A DNA stretch of 64,000 nucleotides from Bacillus haynesii (GCF_001969855.1 NZ_MRBL01000007.1:1-64000); one strand, 5' to 3'; positions 27,978 through 37,906 are shown, counted from the first letter of the stretch. The notes: generated by a model from the letters alone, not told the origin. Translations and numbers: made by a program.

Positions 27978-29276
27978 ATGACTAAAATTGCTTTTATCGG
28001 AGCCGGAAGCACGATTTTTGCGAAAAATGTGCTGGGGGACTGCCTGATGGTTCCGGCGGTCAACGGATTTGAATTTGCTTTGTATGATATCGATCCGAAG
28101 CGTCTCAAAGAATCTAAAGATATGCTTGAGCATTTAAAAAACCGCTATAATGATACGGTATCGATCCGCGCCTATGACAATAGAAAGGAAGCTTTGGCGG
28201 GAGCGAAATACGTGATCAATGCCATTCAGGTCGGCGGCTATAAACCGGGAACAGTCATCGATTTTGAGATTCCGAAAAAGTACGGGCTCAAGCAGACGAT
28301 TGCCGATACGGTCGGAATCGGCGGGATATTCAGGGCGCTGCGAACGATTCCCGTTTTATTGGATATGGCAAAAGATATCGAAAGCGCGGCGCCCGACGCT
28401 TGGCTCTTAAATTATACAAACCCGATGGCTTCTTTAACCGGTGCGCTTCTCCGTTACACGGACGTGAAAACGGTCGGCCTCTGCCACAGCGTTCAAGTAT
28501 GCACAAAAGATCTTTTCAAATCCCTCGGCATGAAGCATGAACGAATTGAAGAAAAAATCGCCGGCATCAATCATATGGCCTGGCTTCTTGAAGTAAAGCA
28601 AGACGGGAAAGACTTGTATCCAGAAATCAAAAAACGGGCAAAAGAAAAACAGAAAACGAAACATGGTGACATGGTCAGGTTTGAACTGATGGATAAATTC
28701 GGCTACTATGTGACCGAATCATCCGAACATAATGCAGAGTACCACCCTTATTTCATTAAAAGCCATTATCCCGAACTGATTGAAAAGCTGAATATTCCGA
28801 TTGACGAATATTTGAGAAGGTGCGAGAAGCAGATTCAAAACTGGGAAAAGATGCGCGATGAAATCGTCGGCAACCGGCATTTAACCCATGAGCGGTCCAA
28901 CGAATACGGCTCAAAAATCATAGAAGCGATGGAAACCGGTCAGCCGTTTACATTCGGCGGAAATGTCCTGAATAAAGGATTGATTACAAACCTTCCGGAA
29001 AAAGCCGTCGTCGAAGTGACGTGCGCCGCTGAGCGGAACCGGATCACTCCGTGCGTCGCGGGAGAGCTGCCTGAACAGCTGGCTGCTTTAAACCGCACCA
29101 ATATCAATACGCAGCTGTTAACGATTGAAGCGGCAATAACAAAAAGAAAAGAACACATTTACCATGCTGCATTGCTTGATCCGCATACAGCTGCGGAATT
29201 ATCGATGGATGATATTGTAAGCATGTGCGATGAATTGATCGAAGCACACGGCGACTGGCTGCCGGAATTTGCATAA
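27978..29276 (+). CDS. melA: Alpha-galactosidase, GH4 family
   Basis: A 432-residue family-4 glycosidase, which hydrolyses alpha-galactosides such as melibiose by an NAD- and Mn-dependent redox mechanism. The N-terminal Rossmann motif is KIAFIGAGSTIF. The metal and catalytic regions are visible in NYTNPMASLTGALLRY, GLCHSVQ (Cys and His metal ligands, about residue 172) and GINHMAWLLEV (about 197). It is the cytosolic enzyme for the sugars imported by the preceding ABC system and closes the operon before a terminator. Confidence 0.95.
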   Translation: MTKIAFIGAGSTIFAKNVLGDCLMVPAVNGFEFALYDIDPKRLKESKDMLEHLKNRYNDTVSIRAYDNRKEALAGAKYVINAIQVGGYKPGTVIDFEIPKKYGLKQTIADTVGIGGIFRALRTIPVLLDMAKDIESAAPDAWLLNYTNPMASLTGALLRYTDVKTVGLCHSVQVCTKDLFKSLGMKHERIEEKIAGINHMAWLLEVKQDGKDLYPEIKKRAKEKQKTKHGDMVRFELMDKFGYYVTESSEHNAEYHPYFIKSHYPELIEKLNIPIDEYLRRCEKQIQNWEKMRDEIVGNRHLTHERSNEYGSKIIEAMETGQPFTFGGNVLNKGLITNLPEKAVVEVTCAAERNRITPCVAGELPEQLAALNRTNINTQLLTIEAAITKRKEHIYHAALLDPHTAAELSMDDIVSMCDELIEAHGDWLPEFA

Positions 29277-29282
29277 AAAAAT

Positions 29283-29324
29283 AAAGCCTGAGCGAAGGGA
29301 TCAGCCTTCAGCTCTGGCTTTTTT
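29283..29324. terminator. Terminator after melA
   Basis: An imperfect stem with arms AAAGCCTGAGC (29283-29293) and GCTCTGGCTTT (29311-29321), containing a smaller nested hairpin, followed by Ts. It overlaps the 3' end of the convergent yhjN gene, so it may serve both. Confidence 0.75.
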
Positions 29325-30455
29325 CATGCGAGGGTGTGAATATTTTTCCGTTTTTTGATGAAGCAATCGGAAGAATGGAGGAAGCATCGCAATCACGAGC
29401 ACCACCCTCAACACCTGGACGGCGACGACGAACGTAGAGTCGGCGTGAAGCGTGACAGATGTTGTCGCCATTTCTGCGATTCCCCCCGGAGCAAACGCCA
29501 ATATGGCCGTTGTCAGCGAAATGCCTGCCGCTTTAGCGGTGACGGCGGCGCTTAAAATCATCGCAATGATCAGTCCGACGGAGCTGACAAGTGCGACGAT
29601 CAGCGTTTTTCTGAGGCCGATAAACATATCTTTGCTGATTTTTGAACCAATCGTTGCCCCAAGACAAATTTGTGACAGCACTGAAAAGCCGTGGGGCCAC
29701 CAGGCTGTTGTGCTGAGTCCGGTCATTGAGGCGCCTGCGATTTGCAGAACGGCTGCACCGGTCATGCTTCCGAGCAGCCATGGCGCCGGAAACCGTAGTG
29801 CTTTCATCGCTTTGCATACCCCGAATCCGCCCAGCAAGATCAGCGCAGTCCATACGATATGAGGCGCTTCAAATGCCGATGTTCCCGCGGCGATCGCTTG
29901 GCTGCCGGCAGCATGGGCGTCAGGATGCTTCGCATTTATGAAAAAAACGAAAAAAGGAATGGTCATGACGACCAGAAGCACACGTATCATCTGCACGAGA
30001 CTGACGATTGCCGTGTTCGCTCCGACTTCCTGAGCGATGCCCGGCATCGCGGAAAGCCCGCCGGGAGCCGTTCCCACAAAGCTCGTCAGCATATCGGTCT
30101 TGCTGAATCTCCACAAGACAAAGCCCGACAGCATGGCGAACACGACGGAAAGGAGAAGCATGACGCCGACAATCAGCCAATTTTCCTTAAAGATCGAAAT
30201 CACAGACATGTTGATTTTCTGGCCAAGCTCAATTCCCAATAGCATTTGGCCAAACTGAAGCCATCCATGATGGATGCCGTTTTGTCTGACCGCCGCTTTT
30301 AACGGTGACGGACGAAACAGTGACAGACAAGCGGCTGCGCTCATTGTACCGACCATCCAGCCGATCGTCATGCCGGTCAATGAGAGAAGAAATCCCCCAA
30401 AACTGCTGATCAATATCAATAATATATCCCGAAGGAAATCTCTTTTTTCCCTCAA
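29301..30455 (-). CDS. yhjN: AbrB-type membrane protein YhjN
   Basis: An integral membrane protein of the 'AbrB duplication' family (ammonia monooxygenase-like), unrelated to the AbrB transcription factor. The 384-residue product has about ten hydrophobic segments in two similar halves. Each half carries a glycine-proline motif: FVGTAPGGLSAMPGIAQEVGA in the first and FAPGGIAEMATTSVTLHADS in the second. Function is unknown; transport is suspected. The frame is open up to a GTG at 30524, but TTG 30455 is preceded by AGGAAGAAGG and gives the length I recall for B. subtilis YhjN. The gene keeps the B. subtilis neighbourhood (yhjN, yhjO, yhjP). Confidence 0.85.
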   Translation of the reverse strand: MREKRDFLRDILLILISSFGGFLLSLTGMTIGWMVGTMSAAACLSLFRPSPLKAAVRQNGIHHGWLQFGQMLLGIELGQKINMSVISIFKENWLIVGVMLLLSVVFAMLSGFVLWRFSKTDMLTSFVGTAPGGLSAMPGIAQEVGANTAIVSLVQMIRVLLVVMTIPFFVFFINAKHPDAHAAGSQAIAAGTSAFEAPHIVWTALILLGGFGVCKAMKALRFPAPWLLGSMTGAAVLQIAGASMTGLSTTAWWPHGFSVLSQICLGATIGSKISKDMFIGLRKTLIVALVSSVGLIIAMILSAAVTAKAAGISLTTAILAFAPGGIAEMATTSVTLHADSTFVVAVQVLRVVLVIAMLPPFFRLLHQKTEKYSHPRMKKARAEG

Positions 30456-30665
30456 ATGAAAAACCTTCTTCCTGTGTACTGCACAAACATTTTGTTCACT
30501 AAGTAAAGTATTTCTATATATCACTATATAATAATTTTAGTGATTGGTAAAATACGAATTCATTTAAAAGATTAATAAGAAAAACTGATCGTTCATTTTT
30601 GAACATAACAGATCGAATATATGAATACATTAAATTAGATTCGATCACAAATAGAGGTGAACCAT

Positions 30666-30908
30666 GTGAAGCACACCAAGGAAACATTCACCACAGTTAA
30701 ATCGTATCGTCCGTTTCACAGCGCTTTTGATCCGTGTCCCCCGATCGGCAAAAGATACTACAGAACCCCTCCAAATCTATATCTAGGTTTTCAGCCCCGC
30801 GGCCTTCCGCAGTTTTCACCGATGGAGGCACTGCAAAAAGGGACGCTTTGGCCCGTGTTTTACGATCCTTATGAAAATCCGTATGAGATGGGAGGTAAGG
30901 GGGGATGA
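30666..30908 (+). CDS. cotJA: Spore coat protein CotJA
   Basis: A small (80-residue) Pro- and aromatic-rich spore coat associated protein. Typical stretches are YRPFHSAFDPCPPIGKRYY, GFQPRGLPQFSP and EALQKGTLWPVFYDPYENP. It is required in B. subtilis for assembly of CotJC into the inner coat. The start is GTG 30666, six bases after AGAGGTG; a GTG at 30657 lies inside that ribosome site. First gene of cotJABC, which is likely sigma-E controlled; cotJB overlaps its end by four bases. Confidence 0.92.
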   Translation: MKHTKETFTTVKSYRPFHSAFDPCPPIGKRYYRTPPNLYLGFQPRGLPQFSPMEALQKGTLWPVFYDPYENPYEMGGKGG

Positions 30909-31168
30909 CACACACTTTGCCGCAAGACTACTATCAAAGGCTTCATGAGATTCAGGCGGTCGATTTTGTCTTGATCGAGCTGATGCTGTACCTTGACACA
31001 CATCCCGATGATACCGATGCCATCAAACAATACAACCAGTATGCCGGATATTCAAGAAAACTGAAAACGAAGTTCGAATCAAAATACGGCCCTCTTACAT
31101 GGGGAAGTCCAGATCAGACAGTAGCGTACTGGAGCTGGAAAAAAAGTCCTTGGCCATGGCAAGTTTAA
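30905..31168 (+). CDS. cotJB: Spore coat protein CotJB
   Basis: An 87-residue protein of the CotJB family, with the opening YYQRLHEIQAVDFVLIELMLYLDTHPDD and the ending YGPLTWGSPDQ.....WSWKKSPWPW typical of the family. It lies between cotJA (4-base overlap, ribosome site GGAGGTAAGGGGG) and cotJC (22 bases). Its biochemical role is unknown; it belongs to the same coat sub-assembly. Confidence 0.92.
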   Translation: MTHTLPQDYYQRLHEIQAVDFVLIELMLYLDTHPDDTDAIKQYNQYAGYSRKLKTKFESKYGPLTWGSPDQTVAYWSWKKSPWPWQV

Positions 31169-31189
31169 TAGAGGAAGGGAGTCAGGTTC

Positions 31190-31759
31190 ATGTGGCTTTA
31201 TGAGAAAAAACTGCAGTATCCTGTGAGGGTGAGAGAATGCAATCCGAGACTTGCCAAATTTTTGATCGAGCAGTACGGCGGAGCGGACGGCGAATTGGCT
31301 GCGGCGCTTCGCTATTTGAACCAGCGCTACAGCATACCTGATAAAGTCGTCGGATTGCTGACGGACATCGGTACGGAAGAGTTTGCACACCTTGAAATGA
31401 TTGCGACGATGGTATATAAATTAACAAAAGACGCGACACCCGAACAGATGAAGGAAGCCGGGCTCGGCGATCATTACGCAGACCATGATAAAGCCCTGTT
31501 TTACCATAACGCTGCCGGCGTCCCGTTCACCGCTACATACATCCAGGCAAAAGGCGATCCGATTGCCGATTTATATGAAGATATAGCGGCTGAAGAAAAA
31601 GCGAGGGCCACGTATCAATGGCTGATTGATATGTCGGATGATCCGGATTTAAATGACGGGCTGGCGTTTTTACGGGAAAGGGAAATCGTTCATTCACAGC
31701 GCTTCCGCGAAGCTGTCGAAATATTGAAGGAAGAACGCGACCGTAAAAAAGTGTTTTAA
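31190..31759 (+). CDS. cotJC: Spore coat manganese-catalase-like protein CotJC
   Basis: A 189-residue ferritin-fold protein of the dimanganese catalase family and a component of the inner spore coat. Visible metal-ligand elements are the Glu in YGGADGELAAALRY (about residue 37), EEFAHLEMI (about 66) and the second-half glutamates in EDIAAEEKARATYQW (about 133) with EREIVHSQRF (about 165). It may detoxify peroxide during spore assembly. It ends the cotJ operon before a strong palindromic terminator. Confidence 0.93.
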   Translation: MWLYEKKLQYPVRVRECNPRLAKFLIEQYGGADGELAAALRYLNQRYSIPDKVVGLLTDIGTEEFAHLEMIATMVYKLTKDATPEQMKEAGLGDHYADHDKALFYHNAAGVPFTATYIQAKGDPIADLYEDIAAEEKARATYQWLIDMSDDPDLNDGLAFLREREIVHSQRFREAVEILKEERDRKKVF

Positions 31760-31764
31760 ACAGC

Positions 31765-31800
31765 AAAAAGCCGAAAATACGATCGTATTTTCGGCTTTTT
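31765..31800. terminator. Bidirectional terminator between cotJC and the acyl-CoA synthetase gene
   Basis: A 36-base perfect palindrome with A and T tracts at its ends (AAAAAGCCGAAAATACGA and its inverse). It lies between two convergent genes and works on both strands. Confidence 0.92.
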
Positions 31801-31802
31801 AT

Positions 31803-33422
31803 TTATTGCACCGGGCTCGCAAGCAGTTCTTCTGCACGGTCGCGCAGCACATACTTTTGGACTTTTCCGGATGCGGTCAGCGGGTATTCGTCGATCAGAA
31901 ATACGTATTCAGGAATTTTGTAATACGAAAGCTGTCCTTTGCAAAAATCTCTGACCTCTTCGAGCGTCAGCTTTTTGCCCGGCTTGCATTTAATAAAGGC
32001 CGCCGTTTTTTCCCCGTACTTTTCATCCGGAACGCCGACAACCTGTACATCGACAATATCCTCATGTTCATAAAGGAATTCCTCTATTTCACGCGGGTAA
32101 ATGTTTTCACCGCCGCGGACGATCATATCTTTTAAGCGCCCGGTAATCCTCACGTATCCGTCCCGGTCCATTTCGGCCAAATCGCCGGTATGGAGCCAGC
32201 CGTCTTCATCGATGGCCTTTTTTGTGGCTTCGTCCATTTTATAGTAGCCTTTCATGACGAGGTATCCTCTTGTGCATAGTTCACCTTGCTCATCCGGGCC
32301 GAGCGTTTCCCCTGTGTCAGGATCGACGATTTTAATTTCTACATGCGGATGCACTTTTCCGACGGTCTCGACGCGGCGTTCGATCGTGTCGGTGACGGTT
32401 GTCTGCGTAATCACGGGTGAAGACTCCGTCTGTCCGTATGCGATCGTGATATCCGTCATATTCATTTGCTTCATCACTTTTTTCATGACTTCTTTAGGGC
32501 ATGGGGAGCCTGCCATGATCCCGGTTCGCAGAGAAGATAAGTCATAGTTTGCAAAATCGGGGTGGGTGAGCTCAGCGATAAACATTGTCGGTACACCTTG
32601 CAGCCCTGTGCATTTTTCTTTTTCGACCGTTTGCAAGACGATGTCCGGCTTGAATTCGATGATCGGCAGCATGGCCGCGCCTGACGCGACACAGGCAAGC
32701 GTGCTTAGCACACAGCCGAAGCAATGAAACAGAGGAACCGGAATGCACAGTCTGTCTTCGCTTGTCAGCCCCATTCTGTCGGCAACGATCGCCGCATTGT
32801 TGACGATATTGGAGTGAGTCAGCATCACACCTTTTGGGAAGCCGGTCGTTCCCGATGTATACTGCATATTGATCACATCGTCGTGTGTGAGTGACTGCTC
32901 TCTTTCGAAAAGGTCGGCATCAGAGACCGTTGCGCCCATTTTGGCGATGTCGGCAAAAGCCGTCATATGTCCAGGGGCCTCATTCTTGCCAAGGTAGACG
33001 AGATTTTTCAGCTTCGGCAGCTTTTCAGGATTTTTCATGATCTCATCGATCATATCGATATAGGATGTCCCTTTGTAGCCGTCCATCAGAAACAGGGCGG
33101 TGGAATCGGAATGTTCCAATAAGTACTCGAGTTCTCTCGCCTGATAGCTTGTATTGACGGTGACGAGCACAGCGCCGATTCTCGCTGTCGCAAACTGGAG
33201 CAGAATCCATTCCGGAATATTGGATGCCCAGATGGCGACATGCTCTCCTTTTTGAATGCCGAGCGCGAGCAGTCCTTTCGCAATTTTAGAAGTTTCTTCA
33301 ACAAGCTCCTGATACGAATATCTTAAATCGAGCTCAGAATATACAACCGCTTCATGATTCGGAAACCGGCTGGCGGTTGATTTTAAAAGCCCGCCGATCG
33401 TTTGTTTTTTTAATGTAACCAT
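31803..33422 (-). CDS. YngI-type AMP-forming acyl-CoA synthetase
   Basis: A 539-residue member of the ANL superfamily that activates a carboxylic acid to an acyl-adenylate and then to acyl-CoA. Motifs are the P-loop YTSGTTGFPKGV (about residue 190), YGQTESSPV (about 330), GWLHTGDLAEMDRDGY (about 410), the hinge RITGRLKDMIVRGGENIYPREIEE (about 428-450) and the catalytic lysine in TASGKVQKY near the end. It closely resembles B. subtilis YngI, a leucine/isovalerate-cluster enzyme, but is here outside any such cluster. AAGGAGG precedes the ATG. Medium- or branched-chain substrates are plausible. Confidence 0.9.
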   Translation of the reverse strand: MVTLKKQTIGGLLKSTASRFPNHEAVVYSELDLRYSYQELVEETSKIAKGLLALGIQKGEHVAIWASNIPEWILLQFATARIGAVLVTVNTSYQARELEYLLEHSDSTALFLMDGYKGTSYIDMIDEIMKNPEKLPKLKNLVYLGKNEAPGHMTAFADIAKMGATVSDADLFEREQSLTHDDVINMQYTSGTTGFPKGVMLTHSNIVNNAAIVADRMGLTSEDRLCIPVPLFHCFGCVLSTLACVASGAAMLPIIEFKPDIVLQTVEKEKCTGLQGVPTMFIAELTHPDFANYDLSSLRTGIMAGSPCPKEVMKKVMKQMNMTDITIAYGQTESSPVITQTTVTDTIERRVETVGKVHPHVEIKIVDPDTGETLGPDEQGELCTRGYLVMKGYYKMDEATKKAIDEDGWLHTGDLAEMDRDGYVRITGRLKDMIVRGGENIYPREIEEFLYEHEDIVDVQVVGVPDEKYGEKTAAFIKCKPGKKLTLEEVRDFCKGQLSYYKIPEYVFLIDEYPLTASGKVQKYVLRDRAEELLASPVQ

Positions 33423-33486
33423 AATGCCTCCTTGTCTCCCGAATAAAATTTGTTTCCATTATAGCACTTTGTTCTAGTACCAGGTA

Positions 33487-34686
33487 CTATAAAGGATTAG
33501 TTTTTTTAAACCGGGACACTGCTCGATATTGTGCAATCCCCCCGGCTGCCACGATTCCTGCAATGGCAAGAAAAAGCGCTGCCCCGCCGAACTTGATGAA
33601 CATCATCCCGCCTAAAAAAGGTCCAATTGTCCGGGAAATATCCCAATGCAGGCCGAAAAATGCAAAATATCTGCCCCGCATATGATCGGGAGCAAGGCGC
33701 GAGACAAAGGTTTGCATGTGATTCAGAAGCATGCTTTCTGCCGCCGTAAATAAAACGGCAGTCGAGAGCAGCCAAAAGATCGATGATGAAAAAGCGAAAC
33801 CAATCGCTGCCACAGCGTAGCATACGTATGATATGGAAACGATCGTTTTGATGTTCAGTCTTTCCGTCCATTTGACGAGCGGAATTTGCATTGTGATGCT
33901 AAGAAGGGCGCGGCAGACGGTATAAACAGTCAAGGTGAATAAGAAATCGTCAAAAAGAGTTTCAAGATAAAGGCGGTAGTTGGACTCCAGCTGAGCATAG
34001 AACAGGCTGACAGGGACCGACAAGAACATCAAGGTCAAAACCGGACGATGATGAAGAAATACCTTTTTTGCGGAAAGAAGATTTTCCCTCTCTAAAAGCT
34101 CATTTTGCTTTTTTGACCGCCATGGCTCGGGCATTTTAAAATAAACAGCAAGCCAGTACAGACAAAATGCACATGCCTGAAAGCCGAACATCAGGCTTGG
34201 CTGATAGGAATAGACTGCAAGTCCGGCGGCCGGACCGACCGCCGCGCCCAATCCTTCAATGGCATGAAGGACAGCGAACACTTCAGAGCGACGCCCGCTT
34301 TCAGTGCTGTCCGTTATCTGGGCCCGCTGCGCAGGGATGTACAAAGCTCCCCCGATGCCGTTCAGCACATAAAAAAAGGCGAACAGCCAAATATGATCCG
34401 CCATCATAAAACCGGCGGCAGAAACGGTCTGAAAGGCAAGCGCTGCCAGGATGACCTTCCGTCTTCCGATCCGGTCCGTCAGTCCTCCGGCGGCCAGCGT
34501 CACCGCGACCTCGGTCAGCGGCCTTGCTCCGATGACGAGCAACACCGGCAATACTCCGGTTCCAAGCACATCATACAGGTAAAAAAGGAGGAAAGGTGCG
34601 AGCATGGCTCCCGTTATTCCGGTCAGGAACTCTCCGAAGAAGCAAATCAGCACGGGGGAACCGTACCTTTGTTTTAAACGGTTCAT
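33487..34686 (-). CDS. yhjO: MFS transporter YhjO
   Basis: A 399-residue major facilitator drug-exporter-like protein with twelve membrane segments and the motif GGLTDRIGRRKVILAAL near residue 68. The halves are joined by a basic loop (KKQNELLERENLLSAKK). It is divergent from the SgrR-like gene yhjP, exactly as in B. subtilis, and SgrR-type regulators often control adjacent MFS exporters. GAAGGAGG precedes the ATG. The substrate is unknown; a sugar or drug efflux role is only inferred. Confidence 0.88.
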   Translation of the reverse strand: MNRLKQRYGSPVLICFFGEFLTGITGAMLAPFLLFYLYDVLGTGVLPVLLVIGARPLTEVAVTLAAGGLTDRIGRRKVILAALAFQTVSAAGFMMADHIWLFAFFYVLNGIGGALYIPAQRAQITDSTESGRRSEVFAVLHAIEGLGAAVGPAAGLAVYSYQPSLMFGFQACAFCLYWLAVYFKMPEPWRSKKQNELLERENLLSAKKVFLHHRPVLTLMFLSVPVSLFYAQLESNYRLYLETLFDDFLFTLTVYTVCRALLSITMQIPLVKWTERLNIKTIVSISYVCYAVAAIGFAFSSSIFWLLSTAVLFTAAESMLLNHMQTFVSRLAPDHMRGRYFAFFGLHWDISRTIGPFLGGMMFIKFGGAALFLAIAGIVAAGGIAQYRAVSRFKKTNPL

Positions 34687-34800
34687 TTCAATCCTCCTTC
34701 AACATAGCGGTGCAATTAGTGTAAAATGGGAAATCATCAGTAAAAAGGACAGAAAACCTGGGGAGAAATTTCCCCTTTTTAAAAGCGGGGGATAACGGAA

Positions 34801-36561
34801 ATGAAACCGATTGAGCATTACATGGAACTCACCGCCGGTTTAAAATGCGAAAGCGGAGAGAGGGCAGAAGAGATTTCAGTCAATGAAATTGCGGAAATTC
34901 TATACTGCACACCGAGAAACGCAAAACTGATTTTAGCGAAACTTGAAGATTTGCAATGGATTGCTTGGAAAAGGGGGAGGGGGAGAGGAAACAAATCAGA
35001 AATCCGCTTTTTAAAAGCACCTTGTGAATTACTGCTTGAAACGGCGAAAAATGATACGAAAGAAGGTAAAATCGAGCGGGCGAAATACCTTCTTGAAGCA
35101 TATCAGCATTCGTGTCCGGGTGCAGTGTCGTCATATAAAGATTGGCTTGAGCGCGTTTTCGGCTTTCAGAAGGAATCGGGGGACAGCAAGCAAAAAGATG
35201 TGCTGAGGCTCATGACGGCGATGGAGCCTGAGCATTTTAAGCGTCTTGATCCGTGCCGTATTTATCTGCGTTCAGAGAGCCATATCGTGAAGCAAGTATG
35301 TGATACATTGATCCGTTTTAATGAAAAGGAAGGAGATTTTATGCCGCATCTTGCCCACCACTGGGAATGTGACACAGACCAAAAAACGTGGACGTTCTAT
35401 TTGAGGAAAGGGATCTATTTCCATGATGGAACAACATTGACGGCTGAAGATGTTAAATATTCGTTTGAGCGTTTTATGCTGGATGATGAAAATAAATGCA
35501 AATGGCTTGCAAAGGATATCGAAAATGTTGCCGTCAGGGATGAATATAGCTTGGATATTTGTTTAAAGGCGAAAAACTCACTGTTTCTGCATCATCTTTG
35601 TGATGAAAGGCTGTCTATTTTAAACCGGCACCAGAATGACGGGCTGTGATCGGGACGGGGCCTTTCAGACTTGCTCGCCGGGATGACCGGATTCTCACGC
35701 TTGAAGCGCATGAGCGGTATTTTAAAGGGCGGGCTTTTTTAGACCGGATCGAACTATGGTATATGGATGGGGATGTTTCTTCGGTCGACTACGGTTTTTA
35801 TATGGAAAAAGAAGAACAAAACCGGGTTTGTGATAAATGGCATGAGGAAAGGAATGTTCAGTACATCTCGTTGAATGCAAACAAATTGGGGCCTCTCGGG
35901 CATAAGGCGTTCCGGAAGGCTTTGCGGCAAATCATTTCCCCTTCTGAGATGGTCAGTGAATTAGCCGGACAACGGACGGCCCCGGCGGGAGGCTTTTTAA
36001 ACCGGGATCTTCCGCCTGAATCAGGGGACGACATCGGTAAGCTGCTTGCGGAAGGCCATTACAAAGGCGATCCGCTTCTGCTTTATACGTTTTCCGAACC
36101 GGATCATCGGGAGGACGCGTCATGGATACAAAAGAGGTGCAGGCGGTACGGCATTGCAATAGAGGTATGTTATATGAAAGCGGATGAACTCATGAAGGAA
36201 GAAGTGATCGCCAAAGCCGATTTGATTCACGACAGTGCGACATTCAGCCGTTCTGAAGAAATGAGCTGGCTTCACCTCCTTTTAACGGAAAACAGCTTTT
36301 TACACGTTCACTTGCCGGGGGGAATGGCAGAGGAAGTCCGCCTTGATGAGGGATGAGCTTCGTTTTATTGATGATCATTCCATGCGGATCAGCCTTCTTT
36401 GTGAGGCGGATCGCGCCCTGGCAGAAAATGTTTACACGATTCCGCTTTATCAAAACAATATACGCGTCAAAGCGGGGGAAGCTATTCAAGGCATTGCGCT
36501 GAACGAAGAAGGGTGGATTGATTTTTACGGCGTCTGGTACAAAAAAGAGGCTCTTCTTTAA
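34801..36561 (+). pseudogene. yhjP: Frameshifted SgrR-like regulator YhjP
   Basis: Three overlapping frames together encode one SgrR-type protein of about 585 residues, the expected size. 34801-35649 gives the N-terminal winged helix (MKPIEHYMEL, NEIAEILYCTPRNAKLILAKLEDL) and the start of a solute-binding domain (DPCRIYLRSES, TWTFYLRKGIYFHDG). The frame then shifts by -1 near 35646 (IGTGPFRL continues the domain) and back by +1 near 36343-36356 (the C-terminal part FIDDHSMRISLLCEADRALA). The two opposite shifts leave all domains present. It may be a recent pseudogene, or the shifts may be sequencing errors. Confidence 0.8.
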
Positions 36562-36581
36562 GAGCCCTTCCATTGTGTCTC

Positions 36582-37823
36582 TTAATGACCGGAATGTCCT
36601 CCATGAGCGGACTTAATTTCCAGAATGTCATCAAGAATGCCTTGTGTCCGAAATGAAATCTCATTTTCTGATCCGAGAATGAATGCATGGTTGTATGGGC
36701 CGTCCTGCGGTCTGTCCTGAAAAGAAGGCCTGATCCCGGATAAATAGCTGTATAGCGTGCTGTCTGCCTGTCCTTTTTTGAGTAAAAGCAGGGGAGCGTG
36801 TTTTCCCAAATGGGAAAATGGCGCTCCGGCAAGCGCCAGCTCAGGCGCGGCCGTTGATGCGAAAGACAGTCCGTGTCCCGGATCTGTGATTCCCCAGCCA
36901 AAGCCGGTGTTCTTATCGCTGAATTTCGCAAACGCAATTGCATTTGCGACAGGAGTGTCTCCGGAAATTCTTTTGACTGTTCCGTATTCCTTTAATGCAT
37001 CCTCCGTTTTTTCCGAAATCGCTTTTTTAGGGCCGAGAATATAGATATTTGCTTTGCCGTCCCTTTTCTTTAATGCTTCAGCCGTCTCATCGGGAATGCC
37101 TTTTTTGTTCACATACAGGATCGGCTCAGGCATGTGGGCGATCCAGTTTACAGCTGGGAGCGAATAAAGTTCTGCATCATCCTCGGATGATCCGATGATG
37201 ACGCTCTTCGGATATTCATCGGCTGCGTCTGCGTATTCTTTGTCAATCTCTTTTGCCAGATCAGCCGCGTTCTTCCCTTTCAGCTCTTTTATTTTAAAAG
37301 CGTTCAAAGCTTGAAGCGCTTTTGAATCGAATTCTCCGACAGCCATGATTTGCGTCCCGTCTGAAGTGCCCGTCGGGTTCAAGCGCTTGATTTCATTCTG
37401 AATCTGCCCGGAGATTTTCCCTTTTTCCGCGATTAAAACAGGTCCGTTATTTGGGTGATGGATCAAATCAGCTGATGCAAGAGCTGCCTGCCATGATCCG
37501 CCCGAAACTAAAATCACTGCGCCCGGCCTGTTTTGCTTATGAGTGGCCGGCCATATCGTTTGAGAGGTTTTGATGCTCATTTCTTCCGGTGTATTCGCGT
37601 CAAGCCTTGTCGTGTTCTTTGTGTTTTTCACCAGGAGCCCTTCTTCCGCCCGCTTATTGAAATCACTCGGAAGAGAAGCCGCGTCTTTTTCTTTCATCTC
37701 CGAATGATCCATCGTTTGATGCTCCTCATGTCCGCCCGTGTTCCCTGAGTCGGAATTTTGGCATGCTGCAAGCGGAATCGCGAAAACAAGCATGACAAAA
37801 AGTAAACCGGATTTCAACTTCAT
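36582..37823 (-). CDS. His/Met-rich lipoprotein with cell-wall-binding repeats
   Basis: A 413-residue exported lipoprotein: signal MKLKSGLLFVMLVF with lipobox LAAC (Cys21). Next comes a metal-binding-like segment (residues 32-45, HEEHQTMDHSEMKE). The body is built of cell-wall-binding type-2 repeats, recognisable by recurring patterns such as ADLIHHPNNGPVLIAEKGKI and KKAISEKTEDALKEYGTVKR-ISGDT. The end is HGGHSGH, again His-rich. It is downstream of a two-component system on the same strand, 84 bases after it. The MDHSEM and HGGH patterns are like those of copper-handling proteins, so extracellular metal binding is inferred. I know of no characterised close homologue. Confidence 0.82.
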   Translation of the reverse strand: MKLKSGLLFVMLVFAIPLAACQNSDSGNTGGHEEHQTMDHSEMKEKDAASLPSDFNKRAEEGLLVKNTKNTTRLDANTPEEMSIKTSQTIWPATHKQNRPGAVILVSGGSWQAALASADLIHHPNNGPVLIAEKGKISGQIQNEIKRLNPTGTSDGTQIMAVGEFDSKALQALNAFKIKELKGKNAADLAKEIDKEYADAADEYPKSVIIGSSEDDAELYSLPAVNWIAHMPEPILYVNKKGIPDETAEALKKRDGKANIYILGPKKAISEKTEDALKEYGTVKRISGDTPVANAIAFAKFSDKNTGFGWGITDPGHGLSFASTAAPELALAGAPFSHLGKHAPLLLLKKGQADSTLYSYLSGIRPSFQDRPQDGPYNHAFILGSENEISFRTQGILDDILEIKSAHGGHSGH

Positions 37824-37906
37824 GGTGTTTTCCCCCTTTTTGGTTCAGATTACTGAGTAGTATACCCGGGAAATGTGCAAAACTGGTGCAGACATCTCGA
37901 CATTTG

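Noticed and set aside
29452-30242. Several plus-strand frames over yhjN
   Set aside because: They overlap a well-supported membrane protein gene on the other strand and show no recognisable features.
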